Made by a program: the position numbers and the translations under genes
Shown: positions 49,399 through 58,000 of the stretch, in pieces
Position numbering within the stretch: the stretch's first letter is position 1
Layout: every line of letters begins with the position of its first letter
The notes under the pieces: generated by a model
What the model saw: only the letters and a program-made list of their open reading frames with translations
The model's database searches: none
What the model was told of the DNA's origin: nothing
Origin: Dyella_A sp035685805
GTDB lineage: Bacteria; Pseudomonadota; Gammaproteobacteria; Xanthomonadales; Rhodanobacteraceae
DNA: 64,000 bases
NCBI RefSeq assembly: GCF_035685805.1
Contig: NZ_DASSAB010000057.1
Span: 1 to 64,000, forward strand
Reading direction: 5' to 3'

Positions 49399-51543
49399 TC
49401 AGTACCCGTGCCCTACCGAGGCATTCCCGTGCTGCTGGCTGATCTGCGCCCGGCCGACGGCGAACTGTGCCGCTTGCTGTGCCTGCTGCTGATCGTGGGC
49501 TTGCACCCGTTGCATGGATTCCTGCTGCGCCGGGGCCGGCTTCGCCAGATCGACCTGTGCCAAGGCACCCGGCGGCCAGGACGCCGCAAAGCTCGCGATG
49601 CCTTTCTGGTCGTCGACAAATACGTGCGCGAGCTTGTTCGCTTCTATGCGGCCCATGTGGCAGGCGGCCGTGAACTGCACCAGCCGATCTTCCGACGCCC
49701 CCGGAAGCCGTTGCCGCAACGCGTTGTAGAGGACGTGCTCCGGGTGGCCGGGGTCGCTGTAGGAGCGCGGCACCTGGGCCTGCATCGGCGCGCGGATCGT
49801 GTGCTCCAACGCCGGAGATTCCTGTGCCGCGCGAGGACCCGCCCCGGATGCCCCTTCCCGGGATGATGCCGCCGTGGCGGCGCGCTCCGGCACATCCGCC
49901 TGCAGTTGAGCGTGCTGCCGGGCGATCAGCTCACGACCGTAGGCCGCGTTGACCGCCATGGCCGATGCCTGCTGGCTGGCGAGGCGACCGCGCTCGTCCT
50001 CGCCAGGGCGCACCTGCTCGGTAACCGGTGCGATGTACGCGGGGAGCGCAACGGTGCGCTCAAAGCTTCCCACTCCCGTCGCGGTCCAGCGGTTTCCCGT
50101 AACGGGATCGGTAAAGCGCTCCTCGCTCGGCAGCTTCAGGGCGTGCGTTACCGCATCCGGCATGGGGCCGAGCGCGCTCCAGCCTCTGCCTATGTGATCC
50201 ATCACATAGGCCTGGGCGACGTCCTCGGCATAGTGCTCGTTGTTGAACTGGCGATTGGCGGCAAGCTGATCGAGCTGCCGCCCCGTGTCGCCATCGGCTG
50301 TCTGGCCATACGTCGGGGCGGGAATCTCGAATGGGCTCGGCGCATGCGGCAAGACCACTTTCTCCACCCAGCCATTGTCGGTGGCCTGCCAATGCCTGCC
50401 GTCGAGCGTGATGTTTCCGGTGTCCTGCAGCACCGGCTCGGCCAGCATCAACGATGTCACCGCGCTCGACCGTCGGTACTCGAGATGCGGCACCTGCCCC
50501 TCGGGGGCCGGGTTACGGTTCTCCTGGATCGTCGGCAGGTGAAAGGCGCGCAGGCTGAGCCGGCTCTCGCTGTTCACCCACTGGCCTTCCTCGTACGCGT
50601 AGGTGACGCCGTCGCGACCGACCTGGTGATTGAGCCGGTGCTCGGTGACCCTATTGGCAATCTCCTCGCCCGCGAACGCTCCAAGCACGCCACCGACTGC
50701 GCCGGTGACGAAAGCCCCGGGGCCGGTTTCGGAGCCCGCCAGGAGCCCATAGCCGGCGCCGGTGACTATCCCGCCCAGCACCCCGCCGGCGGTCCGACCT
50801 TCATACCGCCGCAGCAGTGCATCCGCGCCGAGTTGGTTGCCCTGCGAGGTAAGCGCCTGGTATTGCTCGGCGGTGCTATAGCCGTCGTACAGCGCCGCGG
50901 CGACTGCGACGCCGCTCGTCGCTCCCTTGATCGCTATGCCAACTCTGCGCTCGGCCTGCAGCGCCAGGCTGTTGTCGATATAGCCCACGAATTCCGGAGC
51001 GGTGAACAATCTGCGATTGGGCACCAGCACCTGCTCGGCGCCGCCGGAGCGAACGAACTGTCCGCCGAGTTCGGACGTGGGCGCCACATGGCTGATGAAG
51101 ACCTCGGTCGGCGCCAGAGGCCGCGCCTCGTCCATCCGATACCACGCCGATTCGCTCTTGGCAGGGAGGCCGAAAGAGTCGTGCAAGCTCCTGCCACTGG
51201 CAAATGCCTCGTCAATCACCGACTGCCTTGCGAAATAGGGCGAATACGGCGACACCTCTGCGCCTACGGCCGTGAGCTTGACGAGTGGTTCGTTGGTGAC
51301 TTCCATCCGCGGGAGTTCGCGGCCGGACGTGAGCTGACCAAGTGCCCGGTCTTTTATGAGATCGGTGGATGCGTTTGGCGTCGCATCAATGAGAAGCTGC
51401 CGAAATATCTTTCCTTCGTCGGTTTCGAGATATGTGAGCGCTTCCTCCTCACTGACACCATGAGTCTCGAAGGTCTCAGCTTTTTCAATCACATCATGGT
51501 GCTGCCGCCTAAGCCTTTCTGAAACAAGCTCGAATTGGCTCAT
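49399..51543 (-). CDS. Putative XVIPCD-containing type IV secretion effector
   Basis: The product has 714 residues. Residues about 594-682 begin SDPGHPEHVLYNALRQRLPG and contain GRIEANKLAHVFVDD and IASFAASWPPGALAQVDL (in part), which match the XVIPCD layout (DPxHPxHxLY..., central RIxxxxHV, later D/N-rich strand), the signal that targets X-T4SS effectors to VirD4. A Gln-rich tail follows (673-714), also typical. The N-terminal ~200 residues are globular, with FGLPAKSESAWYRM and GGAEQVLVPNRRLF; then three Gly/Ala hydrophobic stretches (201-219, 252-270, 276-292) like glycine zippers. I cannot name the toxic activity. The T4SS genes are not in the window. Confidence 0.72.
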   Translation of the reverse strand: MSQFELVSERLRRQHHDVIEKAETFETHGVSEEEALTYLETDEGKIFRQLLIDATPNASTDLIKDRALGQLTSGRELPRMEVTNEPLVKLTAVGAEVSPYSPYFARQSVIDEAFASGRSLHDSFGLPAKSESAWYRMDEARPLAPTEVFISHVAPTSELGGQFVRSGGAEQVLVPNRRLFTAPEFVGYIDNSLALQAERRVGIAIKGATSGVAVAAALYDGYSTAEQYQALTSQGNQLGADALLRRYEGRTAGGVLGGIVTGAGYGLLAGSETGPGAFVTGAVGGVLGAFAGEEIANRVTEHRLNHQVGRDGVTYAYEEGQWVNSESRLSLRAFHLPTIQENRNPAPEGQVPHLEYRRSSAVTSLMLAEPVLQDTGNITLDGRHWQATDNGWVEKVVLPHAPSPFEIPAPTYGQTADGDTGRQLDQLAANRQFNNEHYAEDVAQAYVMDHIGRGWSALGPMPDAVTHALKLPSEERFTDPVTGNRWTATGVGSFERTVALPAYIAPVTEQVRPGEDERGRLASQQASAMAVNAAYGRELIARQHAQLQADVPERAATAASSREGASGAGPRAAQESPALEHTIRAPMQAQVPRSYSDPGHPEHVLYNALRQRLPGASEDRLVQFTAACHMGRIEANKLAHVFVDDQKGIASFAASWPPGALAQVDLAKPAPAQQESMQRVQAHDQQQAQQAAQFAVGRAQISQQHGNASVGHGY

Positions 51544-51545
51544 GG

Positions 51546-51890
51546 CTACGCCCCGCCCTTCTTGGCGACTTGCATTGCCGCGGTGTCCGCATTTATGCGT
51601 TTCTCTTGCTCCGTCAGGCCTCCCCTGATTTCAATCGAAAACGCGACGTAGGCCTCATCGACGCTTGGATCTTGATAGGGAATGTAGACACCGTCGCCAA
51701 AGTTGTAGGCTCCGGGAACTTTTCTTCTCTCGATGGGCTCCAGCACCCGCTGGGCCTTGGCATCCTCGATTAGCGGAGACAGTGCGCGCAGGAGACCTTG
51801 CACTTCCTCGCTCTCGGGATACTGCTGAAGTACCCACTCCAGATGCTCGGCCGCAGCCTTGAGCTTGATGGGATCGATGGTCTGGGTCAT
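51546..51890 (-). CDS. Small protein upstream of the XVIPCD effector, candidate immunity protein
   Basis: The 114-residue product starts at the ATG at 51890 and its TAG ends two bases before the effector ATG, so the two are cotranslated. It has an initial helical part (DPIKLKAAAEHLEWVLQQYP; EVQGLLRALSPLIEDAKAQ) and a GDGVYIPYQDPSVDEAY segment. Genes for X-Tfi immunity proteins are normally beside their effector, which supports the assignment. No signal peptide is present, so if it is immunity it should protect against a cytosolic activity. No family is recognised from sequence alone. Confidence 0.62.
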   Translation of the reverse strand: MTQTIDPIKLKAAAEHLEWVLQQYPESEEVQGLLRALSPLIEDAKAQRVLEPIERRKVPGAYNFGDGVYIPYQDPSVDEAYVAFSIEIRGGLTEQEKRINADTAAMQVAKKGGA

Positions 51891-52039
51891 GGGCGCTATT
51901 CCTTGAGCGACTTGGGCGGTTGGCCAGCAAACGCGGCGCGCCAGCGGAAGGACCAAGCAGCGCGCGGCCGCTCAATCCTAGCTTTTCCGGTGAGCGACGG
52001 TTATGCCACGCCCGCACGCCTGAGCGTAGGCGCAGGCCG

Positions 52040-52648
52040 CTACGGCGGACGCTTCATGCCGAAGCGGTCGCGGGTGGTGGCGTACCACGGGCCACTGAGC
52101 CGGCCGACCAGGTCCAGCTTGGCGGGATCGACGTGGCGCGGGTCCGCCAGCATCGCGTCGTCGACGTGCGCCAGCAGCACGCGGGCGAAGATCAGGAAGT
52201 GGCGCGGGTCGTGCGCCGGGTACGGCTTGATCTCGGCCACCTCGCACTCGAACGCCACGGGCGCCGCCCGCAGCCGGGGCACCGCGACGCGGTCGCCCGC
52301 CACGGTCGACAGCCCGAGCTGGTCGATCTCGCTGACGTCGTGCGGCAGCGTGGCGGCAGTGGCGTTCATGCTCTCGGCGAGCGGCTGGCTGACCAGGTGA
52401 ATGATCAGCTGGCCGCTGTCGCGGGCGTTGACCAGACTGTCCTTCAAGCGGCCATCCGGCAGTCGCCCCACGCTGAGCATCAGCGTCGGCGGCTCGTCGC
52501 AGACCACCTGGAAGAAGCTGTATGGCGCAAGGTTGCTCACGCCTGCCTTCGACACCGTCGACACCCACGCGATCGGGCGCGGCGTCACCGTGGACGCGAG
52601 CCAGCGATAGGCTTCGTCGGCGGTCAGTTCGGCGAAATCCAGCTGCAT
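52040..52648 (-). CDS. Flavin reductase-like (FMN-binding split barrel) protein
   Basis: The 202-residue product matches the flavin reductase-like domain: TPRPIAWVSTVSKAGVSNLAPYSFFQVV, PPTLMLSVGR, and DSLVNARDSGQLIIHLVS (each shown in part). These form the FMN-binding barrel; partner oxygenase is unknown. The ATG at 52648 was preferred to an upstream TTG. It stands alone between the candidate immunity gene and fliK. Confidence 0.88.
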   Translation of the reverse strand: MQLDFAELTADEAYRWLASTVTPRPIAWVSTVSKAGVSNLAPYSFFQVVCDEPPTLMLSVGRLPDGRLKDSLVNARDSGQLIIHLVSQPLAESMNATAATLPHDVSEIDQLGLSTVAGDRVAVPRLRAAPVAFECEVAEIKPYPAHDPRHFLIFARVLLAHVDDAMLADPRHVDPAKLDLVGRLSGPWYATTRDRFGMKRPP

Positions 52649-52858
52649 CGGCACGGCCCCGTCGGCGTGATCCAAACCCCGCAGTGTAGCGACGCTCTGC
52701 GCACTGCTGACGAGGCCCTCGGGTCGCAGCGTCGAGTGCCGGCAAAGTGAACACGCCGGGCATCTGGATGACCCGCAAACACGCCCGCTTTCGCTGACTC
52801 CCGACCCGCGCCGCCGACAACCCGTCCCGCGCGGTGCCCCGCGCGGCCGTACGCCCCG

Positions 52859-54028
52859 TCAGGCAAAGGCGTCGAGCAGCCCCTCGGTGCTGACCGAGGC
52901 GACGCGCTCGATCACGGCGTCGCCAGCTTCACCTGGTTCACCACGACCGGGGAAGCTTCCTTCGGAGCGCCCCTCGCTGCCGGCCTGGCGCTGACCCACG
53001 TCGGCCTGCCCCAGCGACAGGCCGTGCTGGGCCAGCAGCGCATCGAGCTGCGGCAACGTCTGCTGCAGCGCGTGCACCGCAGCCGGATGCTGCGCGGCAA
53101 AAGTCACGTCGACCTGGCCGTTGTGCTGCACGCTCACCTTCACGTCGAGCTGGCCCAGTTCTTCCGGGTGCAGGCGGATCTTTGCCTGCTTGATGTCCTG
53201 ACCGCCGAGCCATGCCACTTGCTGCCCCAGCTCGTGCGCGAACCCCGCGCTGGCCACGGGACTGGTGATCTGCAATGCGTGCGGGGGCATTACGCCGGTA
53301 TTGGCCGTGGGCTGCGGCGCGGCACCGGCCAAAAGGGAAAGATCCTGCAGCGCGTGTTCATCGGACGGCTTGTGCGCCAGCCCCTTGCCCACGCCGCCGG
53401 CGAACGCCTCGGCCAGCGCGGTGGCGTTGGCGGTCAACGCGGCTGGCGGCTGCGCAAGGGCCGGCGCGGCCTCACCCGCGTCGCCGGACGCCGTCTCGGC
53501 CAGGCCCGGAGCCGGGAGATCGGCTGCGCCGGCCGCGGTAGCCGGGGTGCCCAGCGATGCCTTGAGCGCGCTTGCCGCCAGGACCTTGGCCGCGCCGCCG
53601 GTGGCGAGCGAGGCTGCCGCAGGTGCGGCCTGCCCCAGCAGCGCCAGCATGGCGCTGGCGACGGAGCTGCCGTCGGCCAGCGGTGTGTCGTCGTCGGACA
53701 GGGCCGGCTTCGTCGCGCTCGCCGCCAAGTCGGCCGACGCGTCGCCCGCTGCATGCGGCACCGTGTCCGACGGTGCGACCGCGTCATCCTGCGCCGCCGT
53801 GGAAGCCCTGGCAGCGTTGTCCGTGGCATCTGTCGCGGGCCCGCGATCGGCACCGACGCGATCAGGGGTGGCCTGCGCAGAGCGCGGATCCTGCTGCTGG
53901 CGCGCAGCATCCAGATGATCGTCGAAGGCGCGCGCGCGATCGAAGCCGCCGCGCGTGTCAGCGGCAGGGCTAGAGCTGGCCGGCGGCGCGATCGCGACGC
54001 TCACGGAGAGGGCGGCAGGGGCTGGCAT
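52859..54028 (-). CDS. fliK: FliK flagellar hook-length control protein
   Basis: The 389-residue product has a long Ala/Asp/Pro-rich N-terminal region of low complexity, typical of FliK, and a conserved C-terminal domain from about 285: IRLHPEELGQLDVKVSVQ and HALQQTLPQLDALLAQHGL. It measures hook length and switches export specificity. It is the last gene of the fliE-fliK run in this window, 73 bases after fliJ. The ATG at 54028 was chosen; an upstream extension is Arg-rich and poor. Confidence 0.92.
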   Translation of the reverse strand: MPAPAALSVSVAIAPPASSSPAADTRGGFDRARAFDDHLDAARQQQDPRSAQATPDRVGADRGPATDATDNAARASTAAQDDAVAPSDTVPHAAGDASADLAASATKPALSDDDTPLADGSSVASAMLALLGQAAPAAASLATGGAAKVLAASALKASLGTPATAAGAADLPAPGLAETASGDAGEAAPALAQPPAALTANATALAEAFAGGVGKGLAHKPSDEHALQDLSLLAGAAPQPTANTGVMPPHALQITSPVASAGFAHELGQQVAWLGGQDIKQAKIRLHPEELGQLDVKVSVQHNGQVDVTFAAQHPAAVHALQQTLPQLDALLAQHGLSLGQADVGQRQAGSEGRSEGSFPGRGEPGEAGDAVIERVASVSTEGLLDAFA

Positions 54029-54101
54029 GGGAACCTCGTCGGAAAATCGTCGGCTGGGCCGGGGCCCGGAATACGCAGCAAGGTTCGCGCCAGCACCGTG
54101 C

Positions 54102-54554
54102 TCATGACGAGCGTTCCGGGCCGGCCGGGCGCCGGTACTGCATGCGCTCGTCCACCTCGGACTGTTCGCGGCGGTCTTCCGCCTTGCGCGCCTGCTCGCG
54201 GTATCCACTGACCACGCTGTCGAGCGCTTTCTCGCGGGCGTGGGCGTCGCGCCACTGTGCGCGGGCGAGTTCGAGCTGGCGTTGCTGGCGCTGCACGTCA
54301 ACGCGCTGCTGTTCGATGGCGCGGTCGATCCGCTCCACGAACTGCTGACGGTTGAGCAATGCGGTGACGCTCACGCCGCTGCCGGGACCACCGCCAGCGG
54401 CGTAGTCGGCGCGATAGCGTTTGAGCTCGCTCAGCTGCAGCTCGGCCTTGGCCAGTCGCTGCTGCTGCTCGGCCAGCTGCTGCATGGCGTCCTCGCGGCG
54501 CTTGTGCGCTTGGTCGACGGCCGGCTGCAGGCGGTCCGCACGCGACGCACTCAT
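54102..54554 (-). CDS. fliJ: FliJ flagellar export chaperone
   Basis: The 150-residue product is almost fully helical with heptad-like Gln/Leu/Arg spacing (QLAEQQQRLAKAELQLSELK; RIDRAIEQQRVDVQRQQRQ), the coiled-coil pattern of FliJ, which resembles the stalk of F1-ATPase and links FliI to FlhA. The ATG at 54554 overlaps the fliI stop by ATGA. Confidence 0.9.
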   Translation of the reverse strand: MSASRADRLQPAVDQAHKRREDAMQQLAEQQQRLAKAELQLSELKRYRADYAAGGGPGSGVSVTALLNRQQFVERIDRAIEQQRVDVQRQQRQLELARAQWRDAHAREKALDSVVSGYREQARKAEDRREQSEVDERMQYRRPAGPERSS

Positions 54555-55915
54555 GCCTCGCCGTCGCCGGTGAGGGTGCGCAGGGCCTCGATGCCCTTGG
54601 CCAGGGTCATCGGCTCGTCGACCTCCTGCTGCAGGAACGCACGCAGGCGCGGCCACATCACGATGGCGCGGTCCACCTGGGGATCGGAGCCCTTCTGGTA
54701 GGCGCCCACCGCGATCAGGTCGCGCTGCTGGCGGTACGCCGAATAGATCTGGCGGAACCGCTGCGCCGCCTGCATGTGCTCGCGCCGGGCCACTGCCGGC
54801 ATCACGCGACTGATCGATGCCTCGATGTCGATCGCGGGGTAGTGACCCGACTCGGCGAGGTCGCGCGACAGCACGATGTGGCCATCGAGGATCGCGCGCG
54901 CCGCATCGGCGATCGGATCGTGGCGGTAGTCGTCGCCTTCGGTCAGCACGGTGTAGAACGCGGTGATCGAGCCGACGCCCTGCGCGTCGTTGCCAGCGCG
55001 CTCCACCAGCGCCGGCAGCATCGCGAACACCGACGGCGGATAGCCCTTGGTCGCTGGCGGTTCGCCGATGGCCAGTGCGATCTCGCGCTGCGCCTGGGCG
55101 TAGCGGGTGAGCGAATCCATCAGCAGCAGCACGCGCAGGCCGCGGTCGCGAAACCATTCGGCAATGGCCGTGGCGTACTGCGCGCCGCGCAGGCGCTTGA
55201 GCGGCGGCGCATCGGCGGGCGCGGCCACGATCACCGCGCGGCGGCGACCTTCCTCGCCCAGCGTGTGCTCGACGAATTCCTTCACCTCGCGACCGCGTTC
55301 GCCGATCAGGCCGACGACCACGACATCGGCGTCGGTGTATTTGGTCATCATGCCGAGCAGGGTCGACTTGCCCACGCCGGAGCCGGCAAACAGGCCGAGC
55401 CGCTGACCGCGTCCGACGGTAAGCAGCGCATTGATCGCGCGCACGCCGGTATCAAGCGGAGTGTCGATGGGCTTGCGCGCCATCGGGTTGATCGGCTCGC
55501 GCTTGAGCGCGGCCTGTTCGTCGGTTTCCAGCGCGCCGAGGCCATCGAGCGGAATGCCGTCGGCGCCGATCACCCGACCGAGCAGGCCGTTGCCTACCGG
55601 CAAGCCGCCGTTGCGCGAACACGGGCGCACGCGCGCATTGGGCAGCACGCCGTGCATCTCCCCGACCGGCATCAGCAGCAGGCGCTCATCGGCAAAGCCG
55701 ACCACTTCGGTATCCAGTTGCTCGCCGTCGGCGGCATCCACCAGGCAACGCGAACCCAGCGCCGCCTCGCAGCCCTCGGCCTCGAGCGTGAGGCCGACCA
55801 CCCGGCGCAGCCGCCCTTCGACGGTGAGCGCCGGCACCAACTCGGCACGGCGCGCGCGACGCGCCAGCTGCTCGCGCCAGCGCGCGCCGCGCAGGTCCAG
55901 CGGCTCGGCGCTCAC
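54551..55915 (-). CDS. fliI: FliI flagellar export ATPase
   Basis: A GTG start at 55915 gives 454 residues, the normal FliI length, and overlaps the upstream small gene by GTGA. Walker A is GSGVGKST at 178-185; VVVGLIGERGREVKEF, the Walker B strand LLLMDSLTRYAQAQREI and GYPPSVFAMLP follow. The frame is open to 56182 but that extension is low-complexity and outside the family, so it was rejected. FliI hydrolyses ATP to help unfold export substrates. Confidence 0.95.
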   Translation of the reverse strand: MSAEPLDLRGARWREQLARRARRAELVPALTVEGRLRRVVGLTLEAEGCEAALGSRCLVDAADGEQLDTEVVGFADERLLLMPVGEMHGVLPNARVRPCSRNGGLPVGNGLLGRVIGADGIPLDGLGALETDEQAALKREPINPMARKPIDTPLDTGVRAINALLTVGRGQRLGLFAGSGVGKSTLLGMMTKYTDADVVVVGLIGERGREVKEFVEHTLGEEGRRRAVIVAAPADAPPLKRLRGAQYATAIAEWFRDRGLRVLLLMDSLTRYAQAQREIALAIGEPPATKGYPPSVFAMLPALVERAGNDAQGVGSITAFYTVLTEGDDYRHDPIADAARAILDGHIVLSRDLAESGHYPAIDIEASISRVMPAVARREHMQAAQRFRQIYSAYRQQRDLIAVGAYQKGSDPQVDRAIVMWPRLRAFLQQEVDEPMTLAKGIEALRTLTGDGEA

Positions 55916-56355
55916 GGTGTCGCGGTCCGTGCCGCCGGCTTGCGGCGCAGTCGGGTGGCAGAAAGATCGCGCAACCGGTGTACCCCCGCGGGACGGGGGG
56001 ATCGCTTGGGCTGATGCGCGGCCTCGTCGAGGGAGGAAGACGGGACGGCCAGCTTCGCGGGGGCGCACCAGAGGCGCGAAAACGGAACGCCGCGACGCCA
56101 GCGGCGCAGCAGCGTGCGAAACGAAATCATCGGGCGGAACACCACCAGGCGCGCGCGCTCGGCGAGCCGCTGGTCGCGACACTGGCGCTGCTGCGCGCGG
56201 CAGCTCGTGCGTTCAAGCACGTCGGTGGCGCGAGCCGGTGCGATCTCCAGCGGATCGACCGGCGCAGGGGCCTGCGTACGCTCCGCGCGGCGGCGCAATG
56301 CCAGCGGGTGGCTCTCGAATGCGATGACGCGGGCCAGCGGCGAGGCGGCGCTCAT
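55912..56355 (-). CDS. Unnamed Arg-rich small protein between fliH and fliI
   Basis: A 147-codon frame starts at an ATG that overlaps the fliH stop (ATGA, 56352-56355) and ends at a TGA that overlaps the fliI GTG (GTGA, 55912-55915). Codon third positions are mostly G/C, as in the neighbours. The product is very basic (MISFRTLLRRWRRGVPFSRL; RLRRKPAART) with four Cys and no motif I know. Start and stop overlaps at both ends argue that it is translated. In most flagellar clusters fliI follows fliH directly. It could be a lineage-specific accessory factor, or a decayed duplicate of a neighbour. Confidence 0.6.
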   Translation of the reverse strand: MSAASPLARVIAFESHPLALRRRAERTQAPAPVDPLEIAPARATDVLERTSCRAQQRQCRDQRLAERARLVVFRPMISFRTLLRRWRRGVPFSRLWCAPAKLAVPSSSLDEAAHQPKRSPRPAGVHRLRDLSATRLRRKPAARTATP

Positions 56356-56993
56356 GCGGTCACCTCCGCGGAACCGTCGTCTTCATCTGTCCCCAGCACC
56401 GCATCCACCACCGCAGCGAGGCGGGTGTCGACACGGCCATCCAGACGCGAACGCTCGCTCTCCAGCAGGCAGTCGCCGCGCGACAGGGCGGGATCGGGCA
56501 GCAGCTGCCAGTGCTCCTCGCTGACTGCCAGCTCGCGCAGCAGCGCCAGGTCGTCGGGGTGCAGGCGCACGCGCAACTCCCGGGTGGCCGCCGGCAACGC
56601 GCGGGCTGCCTGCTGCACCGCCTGCACCACCCGCTGGGGGGCGAGCGCGAGCTCGTGCGCCACCACGCGCCGGGCGATCACGGTAGCCAGACGTGCCAGC
56701 TCCTGCTCGGTGGCGTCGTCGAGCGTGGCCAGCGGGCGCGCGGCCGCGTTCAACAGGGCCTCCATCCGGGCGGCGAGCGCGCGGCGCTCACGCTCGGCTG
56801 CGGCCAGCCCCTCGGCATGGCCGGCGGCAAAACCCTCGTCACGCGCCTGCTGCTCCAGCGCTTCGAGCTCGAACACCGTCGGCGGCGGCGGCAGCTCGCT
56901 GGCCGGCGCGGCCTGGGCACGTACGCCGCCCACGGCAGGCAGTTCCCACCGCTCGGCGCCGTCGAATGAATCGCGGATGATCTGCGCGGCCAT
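56352..56993 (-). CDS. fliH: FliH flagellar export ATPase regulator
   Basis: The 213-residue product has a Pro-rich N-terminus, then a helical region with the FliH signature A/G-x-x-x-G-F-x-A-G-x-x-x-G (DEGFAAGHAEGLAAAERE), and a C-terminal domain (ARRVVAHELALAPQRVVQAVQ; VRLHPDDLALLREL). It holds FliI as FliH2FliI and docks it to the C-ring. It overlaps the fliG stop by one base (TGATG). Confidence 0.93.
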   Translation of the reverse strand: MAAQIIRDSFDGAERWELPAVGGVRAQAAPASELPPPPTVFELEALEQQARDEGFAAGHAEGLAAAERERRALAARMEALLNAAARPLATLDDATEQELARLATVIARRVVAHELALAPQRVVQAVQQAARALPAATRELRVRLHPDDLALLRELAVSEEHWQLLPDPALSRGDCLLESERSRLDGRVDTRLAAVVDAVLGTDEDDGSAEVTA

Positions 56994-58000
56994 CAGACGA
57001 AGTCATCGCCGCCAGAGGAAAGATTGAGCTGGCCTGCATCGGCCAGCCGGCGCGCGATCATCAGCACCTCCTTCTGTGCTGCGTCCACTTCGCTCACGCG
57101 TACCGGACCGGACACCTCCAGGTCGTCGCGAAGCATGTCGGCGGCGCGCTTGGACATGTTGGCGAAGATCTTTTCGCGCATGGCAGGCTCCGCACCCTTC
57201 AGCGCCACCGTCAGGCGGGCCGACGGCACTTCGCGCAGCAGCGTCTGCATGCCGCGATCGTCCAGCTCGGCCAGGTCGTCGAACACGAACATCAACTCTT
57301 CGATGCGCCCGCCGAGCGTGGCGTCGTGCGAACGGATCGCGCTCATCAGCTCGGCTTCGCGACTGGTTTCCATCGCATTGAGGATGTCGGCGGCGGCTTT
57401 CAGGCCGCCCACGCTGGCGGACTTGAGCTTGCTGGAGTTGCCGGAGAACTGGCGCTCCATGATTTCATCCAGCTCGTTCAGTGCATGCGGCTGCACGCCG
57501 TCCAGCGTGGCGATGCGCATGACCGCGTCCGAACGCACGCGCGGCGGCAGGTAGCCGAGCACTTCGGCGGCCTGGTCGGGGTCCAGGTGCGCCAGCACCA
57601 GCGCGATGATCTGCGGGTGCTCCAGGTTGATCAGCTCCGCGATGGCGCGGCTTTCCATCCACTTGAGCGACTCCAGCCCCTTGCTGGAGCGACCCAGCAG
57701 GATGCGGTCGATCAGCCCGCCGGCCTTGCTCTCGCCCAGCGCGTTGGTGAGGATCTTGCGGATGTAGTCCTCGGTGCCGACGCCGATGGCGGTTTGCTGG
57801 CCGACATCTTCGTTGAGGCGGTTGAGCACCGTTTCCACTTCGCCGCGCGACACGCTGGTGAGCCCGGCCATGGCCGAACCGACTGCCTGCACGTCGCGGG
57901 CGGAGAGGTGCTTGAGCACCTCGGCGGCGTCCTGCTCGCCGAGCGTCAGCAACAGGATGGCGGCCTGGCGGGCGCCTTCGCTTACCGTCTGCTCAGCCAT
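56993..58000 (-). CDS. fliG: FliG flagellar motor switch protein
   Basis: The product has 335 residues with the three FliG domains: N-terminal (AAILLLTLGEQDAAEVLKHL), middle (EHPQIIALVLAHLDPDQAAEVLGYLP, with EHPQ seen here as LEHPQ) and C-terminal (MFVFDDLAELDDRGMQTLLREV) with the charged ridge that meets MotA. It forms the torque ring. It overlaps fliF by eight bases. Confidence 0.96.
   Translation of the reverse strand: MAEQTVSEGARQAAILLLTLGEQDAAEVLKHLSARDVQAVGSAMAGLTSVSRGEVETVLNRLNEDVGQQTAIGVGTEDYIRKILTNALGESKAGGLIDRILLGRSSKGLESLKWMESRAIAELINLEHPQIIALVLAHLDPDQAAEVLGYLPPRVRSDAVMRIATLDGVQPHALNELDEIMERQFSGNSSKLKSASVGGLKAAADILNAMETSREAELMSAIRSHDATLGGRIEELMFVFDDLAELDDRGMQTLLREVPSARLTVALKGAEPAMREKIFANMSKRAADMLRDDLEVSGPVRVSEVDAAQKEVLMIARRLADAGQLNLSSGGDDFV

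Noticed and set aside
49399..51543. RHS or T6SS effector
   Set aside because: No RHS/YD repeats, PAAR or MIX motif; the C-terminal domain is XVIPCD-like instead.
53024..54211. Plus-strand frame antisense to fliK
   Set aside because: Arg/Gly-rich shadow of an Ala-rich gene.
55916..56182. 89-residue N-terminal extension of FliI
   Set aside because: It exceeds family length and is low-complexity; the GTG at 55915 overlaps the upstream stop.
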